From contig JABFGH010000007.1 of assembly GCA_013112585.1 (NCBI GenBank), positions 124,001-188,000 of the forward strand: a DNA stretch of 64,000 bases, written 5' to 3'. The stretch's first letter is position 1, and the number at the start of each line of letters is the position of its first letter. Below are positions 1 to 8,789 of this stretch, one piece after another. Both the position numbers and the translations under genes were made by a program. The notes beneath the pieces were generated by a model that saw nothing but the letters and a program-made list of their open reading frames with translations, did not search any database and was not told where the DNA came from. Origin of the DNA: Ignavibacteriota bacterium (GTDB lineage Bacteria; Bacteroidota; Ignavibacteria; Ignavibacteriales; Melioribacteraceae).

Positions 1-5
1 TCAAC

Positions 6-40
6 TAAAAAGTTTTGTGCAGCTATGCTTATGCACAAAA
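6..40 (-). terminator. Probable rho-independent terminator
   Basis: A perfect 9-bp inverted repeat (TTTTGTGCA at 13-21, TGCACAAAA at 32-40) with a 10-nt loop lies just past the stop of the minus-strand gene ending at 100. Read on the minus strand it is followed by CTTTTTAG. The T-tract is short, so this is a moderate call. Confidence 0.5.
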
Positions 41-99
41 ATAAATTTATCAGAACAATTGTTAAAAGTTTCATTTCAATTTCTCCGTTTCTAAAAATT

Positions 100-2151
100 T
101 TAATATACATCTATTATCTCCACGCTGCCCTTAACCAAACCTAATTTGTTAACTGCTTGATCATGAAATTTTTCAGATGCTATTTCCCATGATTCATAAA
201 AATCCCTCTGCGAAGTTGTTTCAATAGGAATCCAGACTTCTTCTTTTCCGGTAACATTTTTTCTTATAAAATATTTTTTATCGTTATTGGTAATTAAACT
301 TGAGTGCTGGGGCGGAAGACCGGTGTTTACTAGTAAATTTACATGACTTACCCCATCCGGTTCTTTGAAATCAACAAAGGCGGTTTGTATTCCAACGCTT
401 TCCAGCAGCGAGCTTAAACTAACACTCAAATCATCGCAATCGCCGCCTTTAATTTTCATTGTTTCACTCGGGAACTGTACTCTTTCAACTGAAGCACGAG
501 GGTCTGAAACATAGATCATATTTTTTGAAAACTCGTTAAAGAGAATTTTAATTTTTTCAAAATTTGATAAAAGTGACGGTACTTTAATCAGGCTATCTTT
601 TTTTTCACTTAAAATATCCTTTGCCAGGTAATGTGAAAACTCAATATCATTTTGAACAAAGTATCTTAAATTAATTACTTTACCATCCCATGCGTTATGG
701 TCATTAATTAATACAGGCTTTTGAATTTCATCATCGGGATTGCTGCTTTCGGTAGTTAAGTAAAAATTTGCTTCACCAATTTCGCGCTTGCCTATTTTTT
801 CCGATTTGCTGTGAATGATTGTAAAAAACGGAATTACTGCAGAGTCTTTACCGGCTATATGAATTGTTGGCGAATAAATTATGTCATCATTAATTAACGG
901 AACATAGCTTGACGGCTTTACTGCAATTTTTTTGTCGGATAAGTTTATAACCTTCGCAATAGCAAATGGTTTGTTTATATATTCATCTGCAAGTGTTGGA
1001 AATATTTCACCATTAATTTGTATGTCGGTAAATCTAACAAGTTTTTCCGGATTGAATGACAAAGCAAAATTAACCGAGGCAAAATATTTACTTCCGCTGT
1101 ATTGGTTGTTAAATAAATTATTTACACCGGTTTCTAAAAAATCGTTCAGCGGTTTTGCGCTGGTTCTATCGGTAAAATATTGAATGCCGGAAATTGTAAA
1201 ACTGAGAAAATCAGTAGAGTAATTTAATGACGGCAGAATACCGGCAATAAAAGGAGTTTGATATTTATCATGAAAGGCTGCTATTCCGAATGAAAAATTT
1301 CCACCTCCTAAATCAAGTAAACTATTTATTCCCAAAATAAATGATGCATCAGTTTCAATCCGGGCGGTTAATGCTAATTCATTATAAGGCAAATACTCAA
1401 CTCCGAATACAGCCTTTTTATCGGTGCGCATTTTATAATTTTCATTGCTTGAATTTGATGGGCTTTCATTGAGTATAATTAAATTTACTGAGGATAGTGA
1501 AGCACTAAAATTTTCGTTGAAAGAATAATTCATTCCAAAGTCACCGCGCCAATAATTTGAGTTTGTTTCTAAAACCTTGGTTGTAATTATATTCTGAGAA
1601 TCTATTGAGAAGAAAGGGTCAAGTTCTTCTTCATTAAATGATTGTTTAAAATAACGCAGATTAAAGCCGGTTGAAAATTGCGGAGATATCTTTAATGAAT
1701 ATCCGAAGCCAAAAATTTCTTCAAAATTAATTTCTGTTTCAAGTTTTACTTCGCTGGAATCTGCTGTTATTATTGATGTTCCGGTATTTAGAATAAATTC
1801 TTTTTGAATACCCGGTGTAAATCGTGCATATAAATTATGATTTTCAATCTGCTTTGAAATACCAATTAAGTAGATATTTGAACTGAAGGTGCTTACTAAT
1901 TCACCGCCGTAGGTGAATGATAATTCCCAATTTTTATTTTGAGTGTAGTTCTGCGGGTTCCATTCAAAACTGTTTAAACGAAATTTACTGTTACCGGAAT
2001 TAGCCGCATAACCAAACATATCCAATGAGGATTGTGAGTATGTTGTTTTTGCAATCATCATAATAAATAAGATAATTGAAAAAGCACTTATGAAATTACG
2101 GAACCGGAAGTCTAATGTTATGGATGTTGTTTGCCGAGACAAAATTATCAT
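100..2151 (-). CDS. Outer-membrane beta-barrel protein with C-terminal transglutaminase-like domain
   Basis: The 683-residue product has a signal peptide ending near residue 40 (hydrophobic stretch, then TYSQ). About 400 residues of alternating beta-strand sequence follow, resembling PorV/FadL-type barrels. The last ~150 residues carry a transglutaminase/cysteine-protease-like triad: Cys572 in GGDCDD, His603 in SHVNLL and Glu644 in PIETT. The fold implies a thiol hydrolase or amidase acting at the cell surface or in the periplasm; the substrate is unknown. The first ATG overlaps the end of the upstream lipoprotein gene by 56 bp, so translation may begin a little later, but no alternative ATG precedes the signal peptide core. 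The two genes are probably co-transcribed. Domain identity is by motif reading; the barrel family is less certain than the catalytic domain. Confidence 0.6.
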   Translation of the reverse strand: MIILSRQTTSITLDFRFRNFISAFSIILFIMMIAKTTYSQSSLDMFGYAANSGNSKFRLNSFEWNPQNYTQNKNWELSFTYGGELVSTFSSNIYLIGISKQIENHNLYARFTPGIQKEFILNTGTSIITADSSEVKLETEINFEEIFGFGYSLKISPQFSTGFNLRYFKQSFNEEELDPFFSIDSQNIITTKVLETNSNYWRGDFGMNYSFNENFSASLSSVNLIILNESPSNSSNENYKMRTDKKAVFGVEYLPYNELALTARIETDASFILGINSLLDLGGGNFSFGIAAFHDKYQTPFIAGILPSLNYSTDFLSFTISGIQYFTDRTSAKPLNDFLETGVNNLFNNQYSGSKYFASVNFALSFNPEKLVRFTDIQINGEIFPTLADEYINKPFAIAKVINLSDKKIAVKPSSYVPLINDDIIYSPTIHIAGKDSAVIPFFTIIHSKSEKIGKREIGEANFYLTTESSNPDDEIQKPVLINDHNAWDGKVINLRYFVQNDIEFSHYLAKDILSEKKDSLIKVPSLLSNFEKIKILFNEFSKNMIYVSDPRASVERVQFPSETMKIKGGDCDDLSVSLSSLLESVGIQTAFVDFKEPDGVSHVNLLVNTGLPPQHSSLITNNDKKYFIRKNVTGKEEVWIPIETTSQRDFYESWEIASEKFHDQAVNKLGLVKGSVEIIDVY

Positions 2152-3001
2152 TGAGTGAATTACCGGTGATGTTGGTATTAAATCTTCTAATAAAAGTTAT
2201 TACTAATTGTTTAAAATGATCAAAAGGAATTTTTCTAAGCAAGCTGCCCGGAATTCTTAAATGTCCGTCGTCCTTAGTTCTTAATCTGTAAAGAGGAAAA
2301 GCCTCATCCCGATTTTTAAGCTGACCGCCGAGAATTATTTCGATAGGTGTGTTTGCTTTATTCCATGTTAAATCGAGTCCAAAATCCGATGCACCGGGAG
2401 TGCCTGAAATTCTAACATTGCCTGTCACCTCGGGCGGTGTTAAAATATTGAATTGAATAGATTGACCAATAATCGGGTTCAATCTAAATTTTATAAAATC
2501 ATTATTAGGGTGGCGTCCTCTTCTGCTGTTAATTCTTAACAGGTGTAAAAGCCCTGCTAAAGTATCTTTTATCTGCCCCTGCTCTTTGTATCGTAAAATA
2601 TAGGGTAGAACCCTTGCAGTATCGCCGTTAAAAAAAGTTCGTCCAATGTATCTGGTTCTATATCCAATAGTTTTACCTGCATTATTTTTTATTGGTGATT
2701 GCTTATCAAAAAACACTGCACCATAAAAGGCAGATTCTAAAGTTGTACTTCCAATTGTATTTTTAATATCGTTAACGGTAATAATAGAAGCACGTGTGGG
2801 CGTTGGCTGAGTTATTCCTGTTGAGTCGTAACCGTTGGCATAAACAAATTCATCCGGGCTGGGGGAAAGTAATTCAATTTGAAGATCATCATCAATGGTA
2901 TTTTCGTCCGGCAGTAATTCCGTTGGACCTGGTTCTTGGCAAGATATTAAACCAATAATTATTATTAGTGTAAGTCCAATATTTAATAAATGCTTTTTCA
3001 T
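2096..3001 (-). CDS. Putative lipoprotein of unknown function
   Basis: The 301-residue protein starts with a lipoprotein signal, with cysteine at the end of the hydrophobic segment (GLISC, about residue 21), so it is likely membrane-anchored in the periplasm or outer membrane. After the cysteine comes an acidic, proline-rich linker (residues 22-65), then a region with no motif I recognise. It overlaps the downstream barrel/transglutaminase gene by 56 bp on the same strand, which suggests translational coupling and a shared envelope function. I cannot assign a family. Confidence 0.6.
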   Translation of the reverse strand: MKKHLLNIGLTLIIIIGLISCQEPGPTELLPDENTIDDDLQIELLSPSPDEFVYANGYDSTGITQPTPTRASIITVNDIKNTIGSTTLESAFYGAVFFDKQSPIKNNAGKTIGYRTRYIGRTFFNGDTARVLPYILRYKEQGQIKDTLAGLLHLLRINSRRGRHPNNDFIKFRLNPIIGQSIQFNILTPPEVTGNVRISGTPGASDFGLDLTWNKANTPIEIILGGQLKNRDEAFPLYRLRTKDDGHLRIPGSLLRKIPFDHFKQLVITFIRRFNTNITGNSLNDNFVSANNIHNIRLPVP

Positions 3002-3059
3002 TGTTGTTCAAATTATAAAATTGTTTTCTTAATTCAATGCTATTTTTTTTTGATTAAAA

Positions 3060-3128
3060 GGCGGAAACCTCAAGCACCAAGCATTGAGATTCCGCCGTTA
3101 TTTGCAGGGTGTCCCTTAATGGGGGACA
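3060..3128. repeat. Two adjacent hairpins, diverged copy of the TTCCGCCGTTATTT element
   Basis: An imperfect stem runs 3060-3096 (GGCGGAA with TTCCGCC, plus a CTCAA/TTGAG extension). A second stem at 3110-3128 pairs TGTCCC with GGGACA. The run TTCCGCCGTTATTT at 3090-3103 matches the start of the repeats at 19450 and 19703, and a CCC/GGG hairpin follows at a similar distance. It sits between two minus-strand lipoprotein genes and may also end transcription, but no good T-tract follows. Confidence 0.5.
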
Positions 3129-3134
3129 TTTCAC

Positions 3135-4112
3135 CTATCTTACAAAATATGGAAATCCCCATGTGTTAACTTCAACCGGTGCTGCATCATCATAAATAAC
3201 TTGTTTTGGCATTGCGTTTATTATTGCGTGATAAGGACCAATGTGCTGATGCGTTGTATAGGTTGCCTGATATACTTTTTGATAATATTGTCCGTCAAAT
3301 TCTGATGAAACTAATTCGAAGCGTTTTTTAGCGCGGTTATAACCGTTGCGTCTTGCACCGTATGTTAGGGTTACAAAATCATCAGCTTCGTATGCACTTT
3401 GAACATTAACAACCATTGTCACTTCATCAAATCTTCTAATTATTGGGAACTGATGCCAGAATTTTCTTCCGAACCAGCCGAATCTGCCAGATGCTCTTTG
3501 CAGATAATAATCATTCGGAGAGGTGATGGTTAATGTATCGCCATTAGGCAGGTACGCTGTTAGTTTTGTTATTGCAATGTTTTCTGTCAATGTTCCGCCT
3601 TCGGGCAATGATATTGCAATTATTCTCCAATTAAATATTTCTGAAGCGGAGTTGTTTACTTTTTCAAAAATAATATTTCTTGTAACAGTTGTGCTGAATT
3701 CTTTTACAACCAAAGTATCAACTAAATTAGTGCTTAATGAATCAAACGGATCAAAAGATGCAGCGATGAAAAGTTTGCCTTCAAAAGTTTTTGTTAATAA
3801 ACCGTAAGCTGTATCGCCTTCGAAAGTTATATCTAATGTCTTACTTACTAACCGCATTCTTTGACCAACTCGAACAGGATAAATGTCAGCCGCGGTTTTA
3901 GGAAATATGAAGTCCATTGCATCTTCTTCATTATAATTTGGTTCAAATGATTGTAGGTCTTCATCCGCATCAGCAAGCTCTTTTAAAGCTGCTATATCGG
4001 ATTGTGTTTCTTCAGGGTCTGTTAAATTATCTTGATTACTGCACGCTGATAAAAAAGTAAATAGCAAAAGTGCTATTAGCGAAAATGAAAATAATGAGTT
4101 AAGCTGTTTCAT
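3135..4112 (-). CDS. Putative lipoprotein of unknown function
   Basis: 325 residues with a clear lipoprotein signal (hydrophobic core, then LSAC with the cysteine near residue 24), followed by an acidic stretch rich in Asp and Glu. The remainder looks beta-rich and has no motif I can name. The start is supported by GGAGATATATC immediately before the ATG. It is in the same orientation as the next two genes but separated from them by paired hairpins, so co-transcription is uncertain. Confidence 0.6.
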   Translation of the reverse strand: MKQLNSLFSFSLIALLLFTFLSACSNQDNLTDPEETQSDIAALKELADADEDLQSFEPNYNEEDAMDFIFPKTAADIYPVRVGQRMRLVSKTLDITFEGDTAYGLLTKTFEGKLFIAASFDPFDSLSTNLVDTLVVKEFSTTVTRNIIFEKVNNSASEIFNWRIIAISLPEGGTLTENIAITKLTAYLPNGDTLTITSPNDYYLQRASGRFGWFGRKFWHQFPIIRRFDEVTMVVNVQSAYEADDFVTLTYGARRNGYNRAKKRFELVSSEFDGQYYQKVYQATYTTHQHIGPYHAIINAMPKQVIYDDAAPVEVNTWGFPYFVR

Positions 4113-4561
4113 GATATATCTCCAATTTATTTTTATGATTTTTGTTTAGTACACCGTTGCCGAAGATTATGCATGTAATATGCCAAAGCTAAAATATTCC
4201 GTAACACGTTATATTATAATGAGTTAACCGCCATGCCCAATTTAATTATTTGCCTGGAATAACAGCTAAAATGCCTGAATGATTTTTCTCCAGGTGGTTG
4301 GGAGGTTTGCAGGTTTGCAGGTTTCAGGTTTGCAGGTTTGCAGGTTTCAGGTTGAAAGTTTAAAAGATTGAAAGATTGAAAGATTCAAAGATTGAAAGAT
4401 TGTAAGATTGCCTTCAAAGCAGCCATTATTAACCATATCAAAAATCAAAAATCTTTGATCGTTAATCTTAAATCATCTTTAATTATTGGTTAAAGATTAC
4501 AAGATTATCAAAATGGAAAGATTATAGTATTGATTTGCTGGTCACAAAATTACATTTCAAT
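4113..4561. repeat. Gene-free stretch with short tandem repeats
   Basis: There is no gene in this intergenic stretch. At 4304-4349 a 23-bp unit occurs twice exactly; each unit is GGTTTGCA, GGTTTGCA, GGTTTCA. From about 4363 to 4410 an 8-bp AAAGATTG-like unit repeats about six times with small changes. The rest is AT-rich and shows nothing I can name. Such simple repeats recur in other intergenic stretches of this window. Confidence 0.75.
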
Positions 4562-4628
4562 ATTTGAGATTTGAGATTTGAGATTTGAGATTTGAGATTT
4601 GAGATTTGAGATTTGAGATTTGAGATTT
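4562..4628. repeat. 7-bp tandem repeat (ATTTGAG) reaching a stop codon
   Basis: About nine and a half perfect copies of a 7-bp unit run up to the stop codon (4628-4630, minus strand) of the CHASE2 regulator. Slippage here could alter the 3' untranslated region or, if it crossed the stop, the C-terminus of the regulator. Confidence 0.9.
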
Positions 4629-7108
4629 CAACTTCTCAATTGCTGCTGAATTATTTCATCAAGATATTGATGATAGCGCTGAGGCAGATTTTTGTACTTG
4701 GATTGGAAGATTTTCTTAAGTTCTTCAAAATTTGATGTGCTATGTTTCCGGATATCTTTTTGAATATTATTTAGATAAGTAGATGTTTTAGAGTTAACTT
4801 TTTCAATTATCTCCCCTTCATCAGAATTTGCAATTTGGTTTACTGTCAAATCTAAGTTAAAGTTATTTTCGCAATAAAATTTAAAGAAGATTCCTCTAAA
4901 ATTTTCAGAGATAATTGTTCTGCTTAAATTACCAAGTTCTTTTGCTGTTTCGTTAATTGATGAATGTGAGAATTTCTTTTCACGGAGGGATTCGAGTATT
5001 AATGACTCTAAGTTGGTTTTATCAAATTTTACTAATTCAGGGGGAAGGTCGTTCAACATAATTATTTTTCTATTTTCGGAATTTGCAAAAATTGCAGCCC
5101 GCTTAATTATTGATTCCAATTCGCGAACATTTCCCTTCCAGTCATTTTGCTCTAATTGCTTAACCACTGCTTTTGAAATTGTTAATTCAGCGTCTTCCTT
5201 TTTTGCAAAATGGTTGGCAAGTATTTTTATATCTTCTTTGCGTTCTCTTAAATTCGGCAGTTTAACTTGAATTACATTCAGCCGGTAATAAAGGTCTTCC
5301 CTAAATTTCTTCTGCTTAACAAGTTCTTCTAAATTTTTATTAGTCGCAGCAATTATTCTTACATCAACAAAAATGCTGCTGGTATCACCCACCTTTTGTA
5401 TTTCACCCGATTGCAAAACACGTAATAACTTTACCTGAAAATTTTCACTCGTTTCCCCAATCTCATCTAAAAAAATAGTTCCCTTATCAGCGGCTTCAAA
5501 CATACCCTGCTTATCGGCACCGGCATTTGTGAAAGATCCTTTTTTGTGTCCAAAGAGTTCACTCTCGAGTAATGAATCTGTTAACGCTGCGCAATTAATT
5601 GCTAAAAATTTGTTCTCACTGCGGTTACTTAAAGTATGAATTGCACGGGCTGCTAATTCCTTACCGCTGCCGCTTTCGCCTAACAGCAATGCAGTAGCAT
5701 TGGTCGGAGCAATTTTTTTTATTGTATCGGCTACATTTTCAACGGCTTTGCTTATATAAATAATTCCATTAAAGTTTTTTGGTTCAGGTAAACCGGCGGC
5801 GGGAGTTAAGTCTTCCTGCTGAGAGTTTTTAAGTTCGGAAATTTCATTTTTAAGTGAATCAATTTTTTTCGTCAAATTATCATCGGGATTATTTGCCGCC
5901 CTTTCAATTTCCTCCTGTAGTTTAAGCAAACTATTTTCTTTTTTTAGTAAAGAAATTTTCAATAATTCTTTTTCATTAATTGCGGTTGAAAGTTCCGTTT
6001 TGCTTTCCCAATATTGAATTAACAATTCAATCAAAACTAAAAATGCAAACGGTAATAAAAATGCTGAATAATTTAATTCAATACTAAAATAAACAAAGAT
6101 CAAAAAGCTTAAAATTATACAAGCAGCAAGCAGCAGAATGCAGCATGTTATATCTTTCGCTGCAAAATCTTTATAAGAGACGAATAAAAATAGAAAGAAG
6201 AAAACAAATGAAGAGAGGAATATAAAGCTGCTGTTTAGATAATTGTTATTTAACAAATTATCAATGGCAATTGCATGCAGCCCAATACCGGGCAGTCTCT
6301 CATTGTTTGGAGTTGAAATAAATTTTGCCGTGGAAGGGTCGCTTACACCCAATAAAATAAATTTATCTTTTAGGTCATTCAATCTTTTATCTTTCTCTTC
6401 GGCTAACTTAAAAAACTCCAGCAGCGAATAGTTTGAAAAATCTTTCCAGGATAGATTAAAATTAACTTTTATTATTTTGTCAGCAGTTAAACTGCTATCA
6501 ATAATTTTTGCCGCCGCATAAGAAAATGCGTATTCATTTTTATCGCCAATATTCAGCTTAGTAGGAATGTATATGCCTAATTTATCTTTATAATTCAAAT
6601 GCCCGGTAACAATATTCTTATTAGCTGACTTAGGCTGCGGATAAATTATAGAATCTGCCGTAGTTTGATCGCCATCAAAATAGAGATCACTAATTTGAGA
6701 ACTGAGTAATACATTTTTTGTTTGGCTTATTTGCTCACTAAGTAATTGATTATATACTGTTTGAAAGGATAAGTTGTCCGAAAGAAAAATTTCAAATCCA
6801 ATTCCCTTAATGCCATATCTATTTAAATTGTTAAGCAAAAGGGCATAGTAACTTCGCTTCAGAGGCCAGGTTCCTAATTTCTCAATATCGTTTTTAGTAA
6901 TGTGGATAAGGACAATATTGGTATCGGGTATTGAGTTGCCGGCAGTTTTTTTAAAAAATGATTGAATAGTATGGTTGATATTATTTGAAATGGGACTAAA
7001 AAACATAACCAATACAAAAGCAAAAATCACAGTCGAGATTTTTAAGTGTTTTTTATTTTCTAATAAATTTTGAATGTTAATCATTATTGAGTTAATTTTG
7101 GAGTACAT
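4628..7108 (-). CDS. Membrane-bound CHASE2 sensor with sigma-54-activator AAA+ domain
   Basis: 826 residues. An N-terminal membrane segment (22-37) is followed by an extracytoplasmic CHASE2-type sensor (about 45-290), three membrane helices (about 293-364), a coiled coil (370-430) and an AAA+ domain of the sigma-54 activator family. The AAA+ domain has Walker A GESGSGKE at 477-484, Walker B GTIFLDEI at 543-550 and arginine fingers around R603 and R609. The sigma-54 contact loop reads GSFTNA (524-529) instead of GAFTGA, with Phe and Thr kept but Ala and the second Gly changed. The C-terminal ~120 residues include a possible helix-turn-helix (about 712-735), followed by a charged helical tail. 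The layout suggests a one-component membrane regulator. It stands alone and its target genes are not evident here. Confidence 0.8.
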   Translation of the reverse strand: MYSKINSIMINIQNLLENKKHLKISTVIFAFVLVMFFSPISNNINHTIQSFFKKTAGNSIPDTNIVLIHITKNDIEKLGTWPLKRSYYALLLNNLNRYGIKGIGFEIFLSDNLSFQTVYNQLLSEQISQTKNVLLSSQISDLYFDGDQTTADSIIYPQPKSANKNIVTGHLNYKDKLGIYIPTKLNIGDKNEYAFSYAAAKIIDSSLTADKIIKVNFNLSWKDFSNYSLLEFFKLAEEKDKRLNDLKDKFILLGVSDPSTAKFISTPNNERLPGIGLHAIAIDNLLNNNYLNSSFIFLSSFVFFFLFLFVSYKDFAAKDITCCILLLAACIILSFLIFVYFSIELNYSAFLLPFAFLVLIELLIQYWESKTELSTAINEKELLKISLLKKENSLLKLQEEIERAANNPDDNLTKKIDSLKNEISELKNSQQEDLTPAAGLPEPKNFNGIIYISKAVENVADTIKKIAPTNATALLLGESGSGKELAARAIHTLSNRSENKFLAINCAALTDSLLESELFGHKKGSFTNAGADKQGMFEAADKGTIFLDEIGETSENFQVKLLRVLQSGEIQKVGDTSSIFVDVRIIAATNKNLEELVKQKKFREDLYYRLNVIQVKLPNLRERKEDIKILANHFAKKEDAELTISKAVVKQLEQNDWKGNVRELESIIKRAAIFANSENRKIIMLNDLPPELVKFDKTNLESLILESLREKKFSHSSINETAKELGNLSRTIISENFRGIFFKFYCENNFNLDLTVNQIANSDEGEIIEKVNSKTSTYLNNIQKDIRKHSTSNFEELKKIFQSKYKNLPQRYHQYLDEIIQQQLRS

Positions 7109-7176
7109 TTCTTAGGCTAATTTACAAAATTCTTTCGATAATAATTAGCCGGTGATTTAAATAATGGAGAAACAAA

Positions 7177-7974
7177 ATGCGAAGTACGATTAATAGTTTA
7201 ACGGTTCACACATACGGTAATAAAAAAAAGCAGCCGATAATTTTTATACACGGCTTTCCTTTTGATTATAAAATGTGGTGCAATCATTTGGAAGCACTTA
7301 GTGAAAATTATTTTTGCATAGCATACGATGTACGCGGATTAGGAGAGAGCTATGTTGGAGATGGTCAATATACGATGGAGTTTTTTGTTGATGACCTATA
7401 TTCAATAATGCACGAAATGTCTTTGAATAATCCGATACTTTGCGGAATGTCGATGGGCGGCTACATTGCTCTTCGCGCTGTCGAAAGAGACCAATCAAGA
7501 TTTAAGGCTTTAATTTTAATGGATACAAAATCGGAAGCCGACAACGATGAAGGAAAAATTAAAAGAGCTGCTGCAATAAATGAAATCAACACAAATGGTC
7601 TAAATTATTTTCTGGAAGGATTTATAACAAATTGTTTTTCACCGGCAACTATAAAAAATAGCCCGGAAAAATTTGAAAGGATTTTAGAGCGCGCTAAAAA
7701 GCAAGACCCGGTTGGTGTTAAGGGTTGTTTATTAGCGATGATCAGCCGAACTGATACAACAGATTATCTTCAAAAAATTAAAATTCCAACGCTGCTGATG
7801 GTTGGTGAAAATGATACACTTACCCCGCCGGAAGTAATGAAGGATATGGCGGCGCAGATTGATGAATCTGAATTTGCTCCTATACCGCATGCCGGGCATA
7901 TGGCTCCGGTTGAAAATCCGGGAGTTGTTAATAATATTATTGCCAGCTTTTTAGAACGACGATTCAAAAAATGA
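7177..7974 (+). CDS. Alpha/beta hydrolase
   Basis: 265 residues, a cytoplasmic single-domain alpha/beta hydrolase like 3-oxoadipate enol-lactonases and related esterases. The oxyanion motif HGFPFD is at 25-30, the nucleophile is Ser92 in GMSMGG, the acid is Asp213 in GENDTL and the histidine is His241 in HAGHM, giving a complete triad. An AATGGAGAA ribosome-binding site precedes the ATG. Its last four bases (ATGA) overlap the start of the downstream beta-lactamase-like gene, so the two are translationally coupled. The substrate cannot be told from sequence. Confidence 0.85.
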   Translation: MRSTINSLTVHTYGNKKKQPIIFIHGFPFDYKMWCNHLEALSENYFCIAYDVRGLGESYVGDGQYTMEFFVDDLYSIMHEMSLNNPILCGMSMGGYIALRAVERDQSRFKALILMDTKSEADNDEGKIKRAAAINEINTNGLNYFLEGFITNCFSPATIKNSPEKFERILERAKKQDPVGVKGCLLAMISRTDTTDYLQKIKIPTLLMVGENDTLTPPEVMKDMAAQIDESEFAPIPHAGHMAPVENPGVVNNIIASFLERRFKK

Positions 7975-8780
7975 GATCAAATAGATGCAGCCGTTTCATC
8001 TGGGTTATCGGTTTATTTATTTCCTCAATCGTTTTTTCATGCACCGAAAAAAATAACGAAGAAGTAAATGTTAAAAAATTATTCGATGAGCAAAATGTTG
8101 ACGGCTGTTTTATTTTATTTGATGTAAATAATAGCAGAACTTTAAAGTACAACTCTGCTATGTGCGATTCACAATTCCTCCCTTCATCAACTTTCAAAAT
8201 TCCTCACTCACTTATAGCAATGGAAATGGGAATAATTCCGGATACTTCATTTACATTGCAGTGGGATGGTGAAGAACGGTTTCTACCCGTTTGGAACAAA
8301 GACCATAATTTTAAGAGTGCGCTCAAAAGTTCAGTCGTTTGGTTTTACGAAGAAATAGGCAGGAGGATAGGCAGCACAAGAATGCAGAGTTGGCTGGAAA
8401 AAATTAATTACGGCAACCAAAATGTATCAGGCGAATACCCTTACTGGCTAAGGGGAAACCTAAGAATTACACCAAACAGCCAATTAGAGTTTATGAAAAA
8501 ATTCTACTTTGAAAACCTTCCATTTAAACCGGAAAATATTCAAACAGTAAAAAATATACTTGAAATAGAAAAAACTGATGAGTATAAAATTATTGGTAAA
8601 ACAGGCTGGGGTGATTTGAATGGGAAGAGTACAGGCTGGTTAGTAGGTTATCTGACAAAAGATAATAATACATATATTTTTGTAACATGCATTCAAAGCA
8701 ATAACCCTCCGGAAAATTTTGCTTCTAGTAGATTGATTATAACAAAAAATATTTTCCATGAACTGGGAATTATAAAATAG
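7971..8780 (+). CDS. Class D (OXA-type) beta-lactamase, lipoprotein form
   Basis: 269 residues with a lipoprotein signal (cysteine at 24 in VFSC), so it is probably anchored in the envelope. All class D serine beta-lactamase motifs are visible: STFK at 73-76 (acylated serine and the carbamylated lysine), SVV at 121-123, YGN at 147-149, a tryptophan at 159 placed like the one that stabilises the carbamylated lysine, and KTG at 210-212. These would hydrolyse penicillin-type beta-lactams in the periplasm. The start overlaps the stop of the upstream hydrolase by four bases. No BlaR/MecR-type sensor lies beside it, so it may be constitutive or serve cell-wall metabolism. Activity and spectrum cannot be read from sequence. 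Confidence 0.88.
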   Translation: MRSNRCSRFIWVIGLFISSIVFSCTEKNNEEVNVKKLFDEQNVDGCFILFDVNNSRTLKYNSAMCDSQFLPSSTFKIPHSLIAMEMGIIPDTSFTLQWDGEERFLPVWNKDHNFKSALKSSVVWFYEEIGRRIGSTRMQSWLEKINYGNQNVSGEYPYWLRGNLRITPNSQLEFMKKFYFENLPFKPENIQTVKNILEIEKTDEYKIIGKTGWGDLNGKSTGWLVGYLTKDNNTYIFVTCIQSNNPPENFASSRLIITKNIFHELGIIK

Positions 8781-8789
8781 AATTATTGA

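Noticed and set aside
4304-4410. Regular short repeats suggestive of a CRISPR array
   Set aside because: The units are 7-23 bp and directly adjacent, with no spacers and no cas genes; simple tandem repeats.
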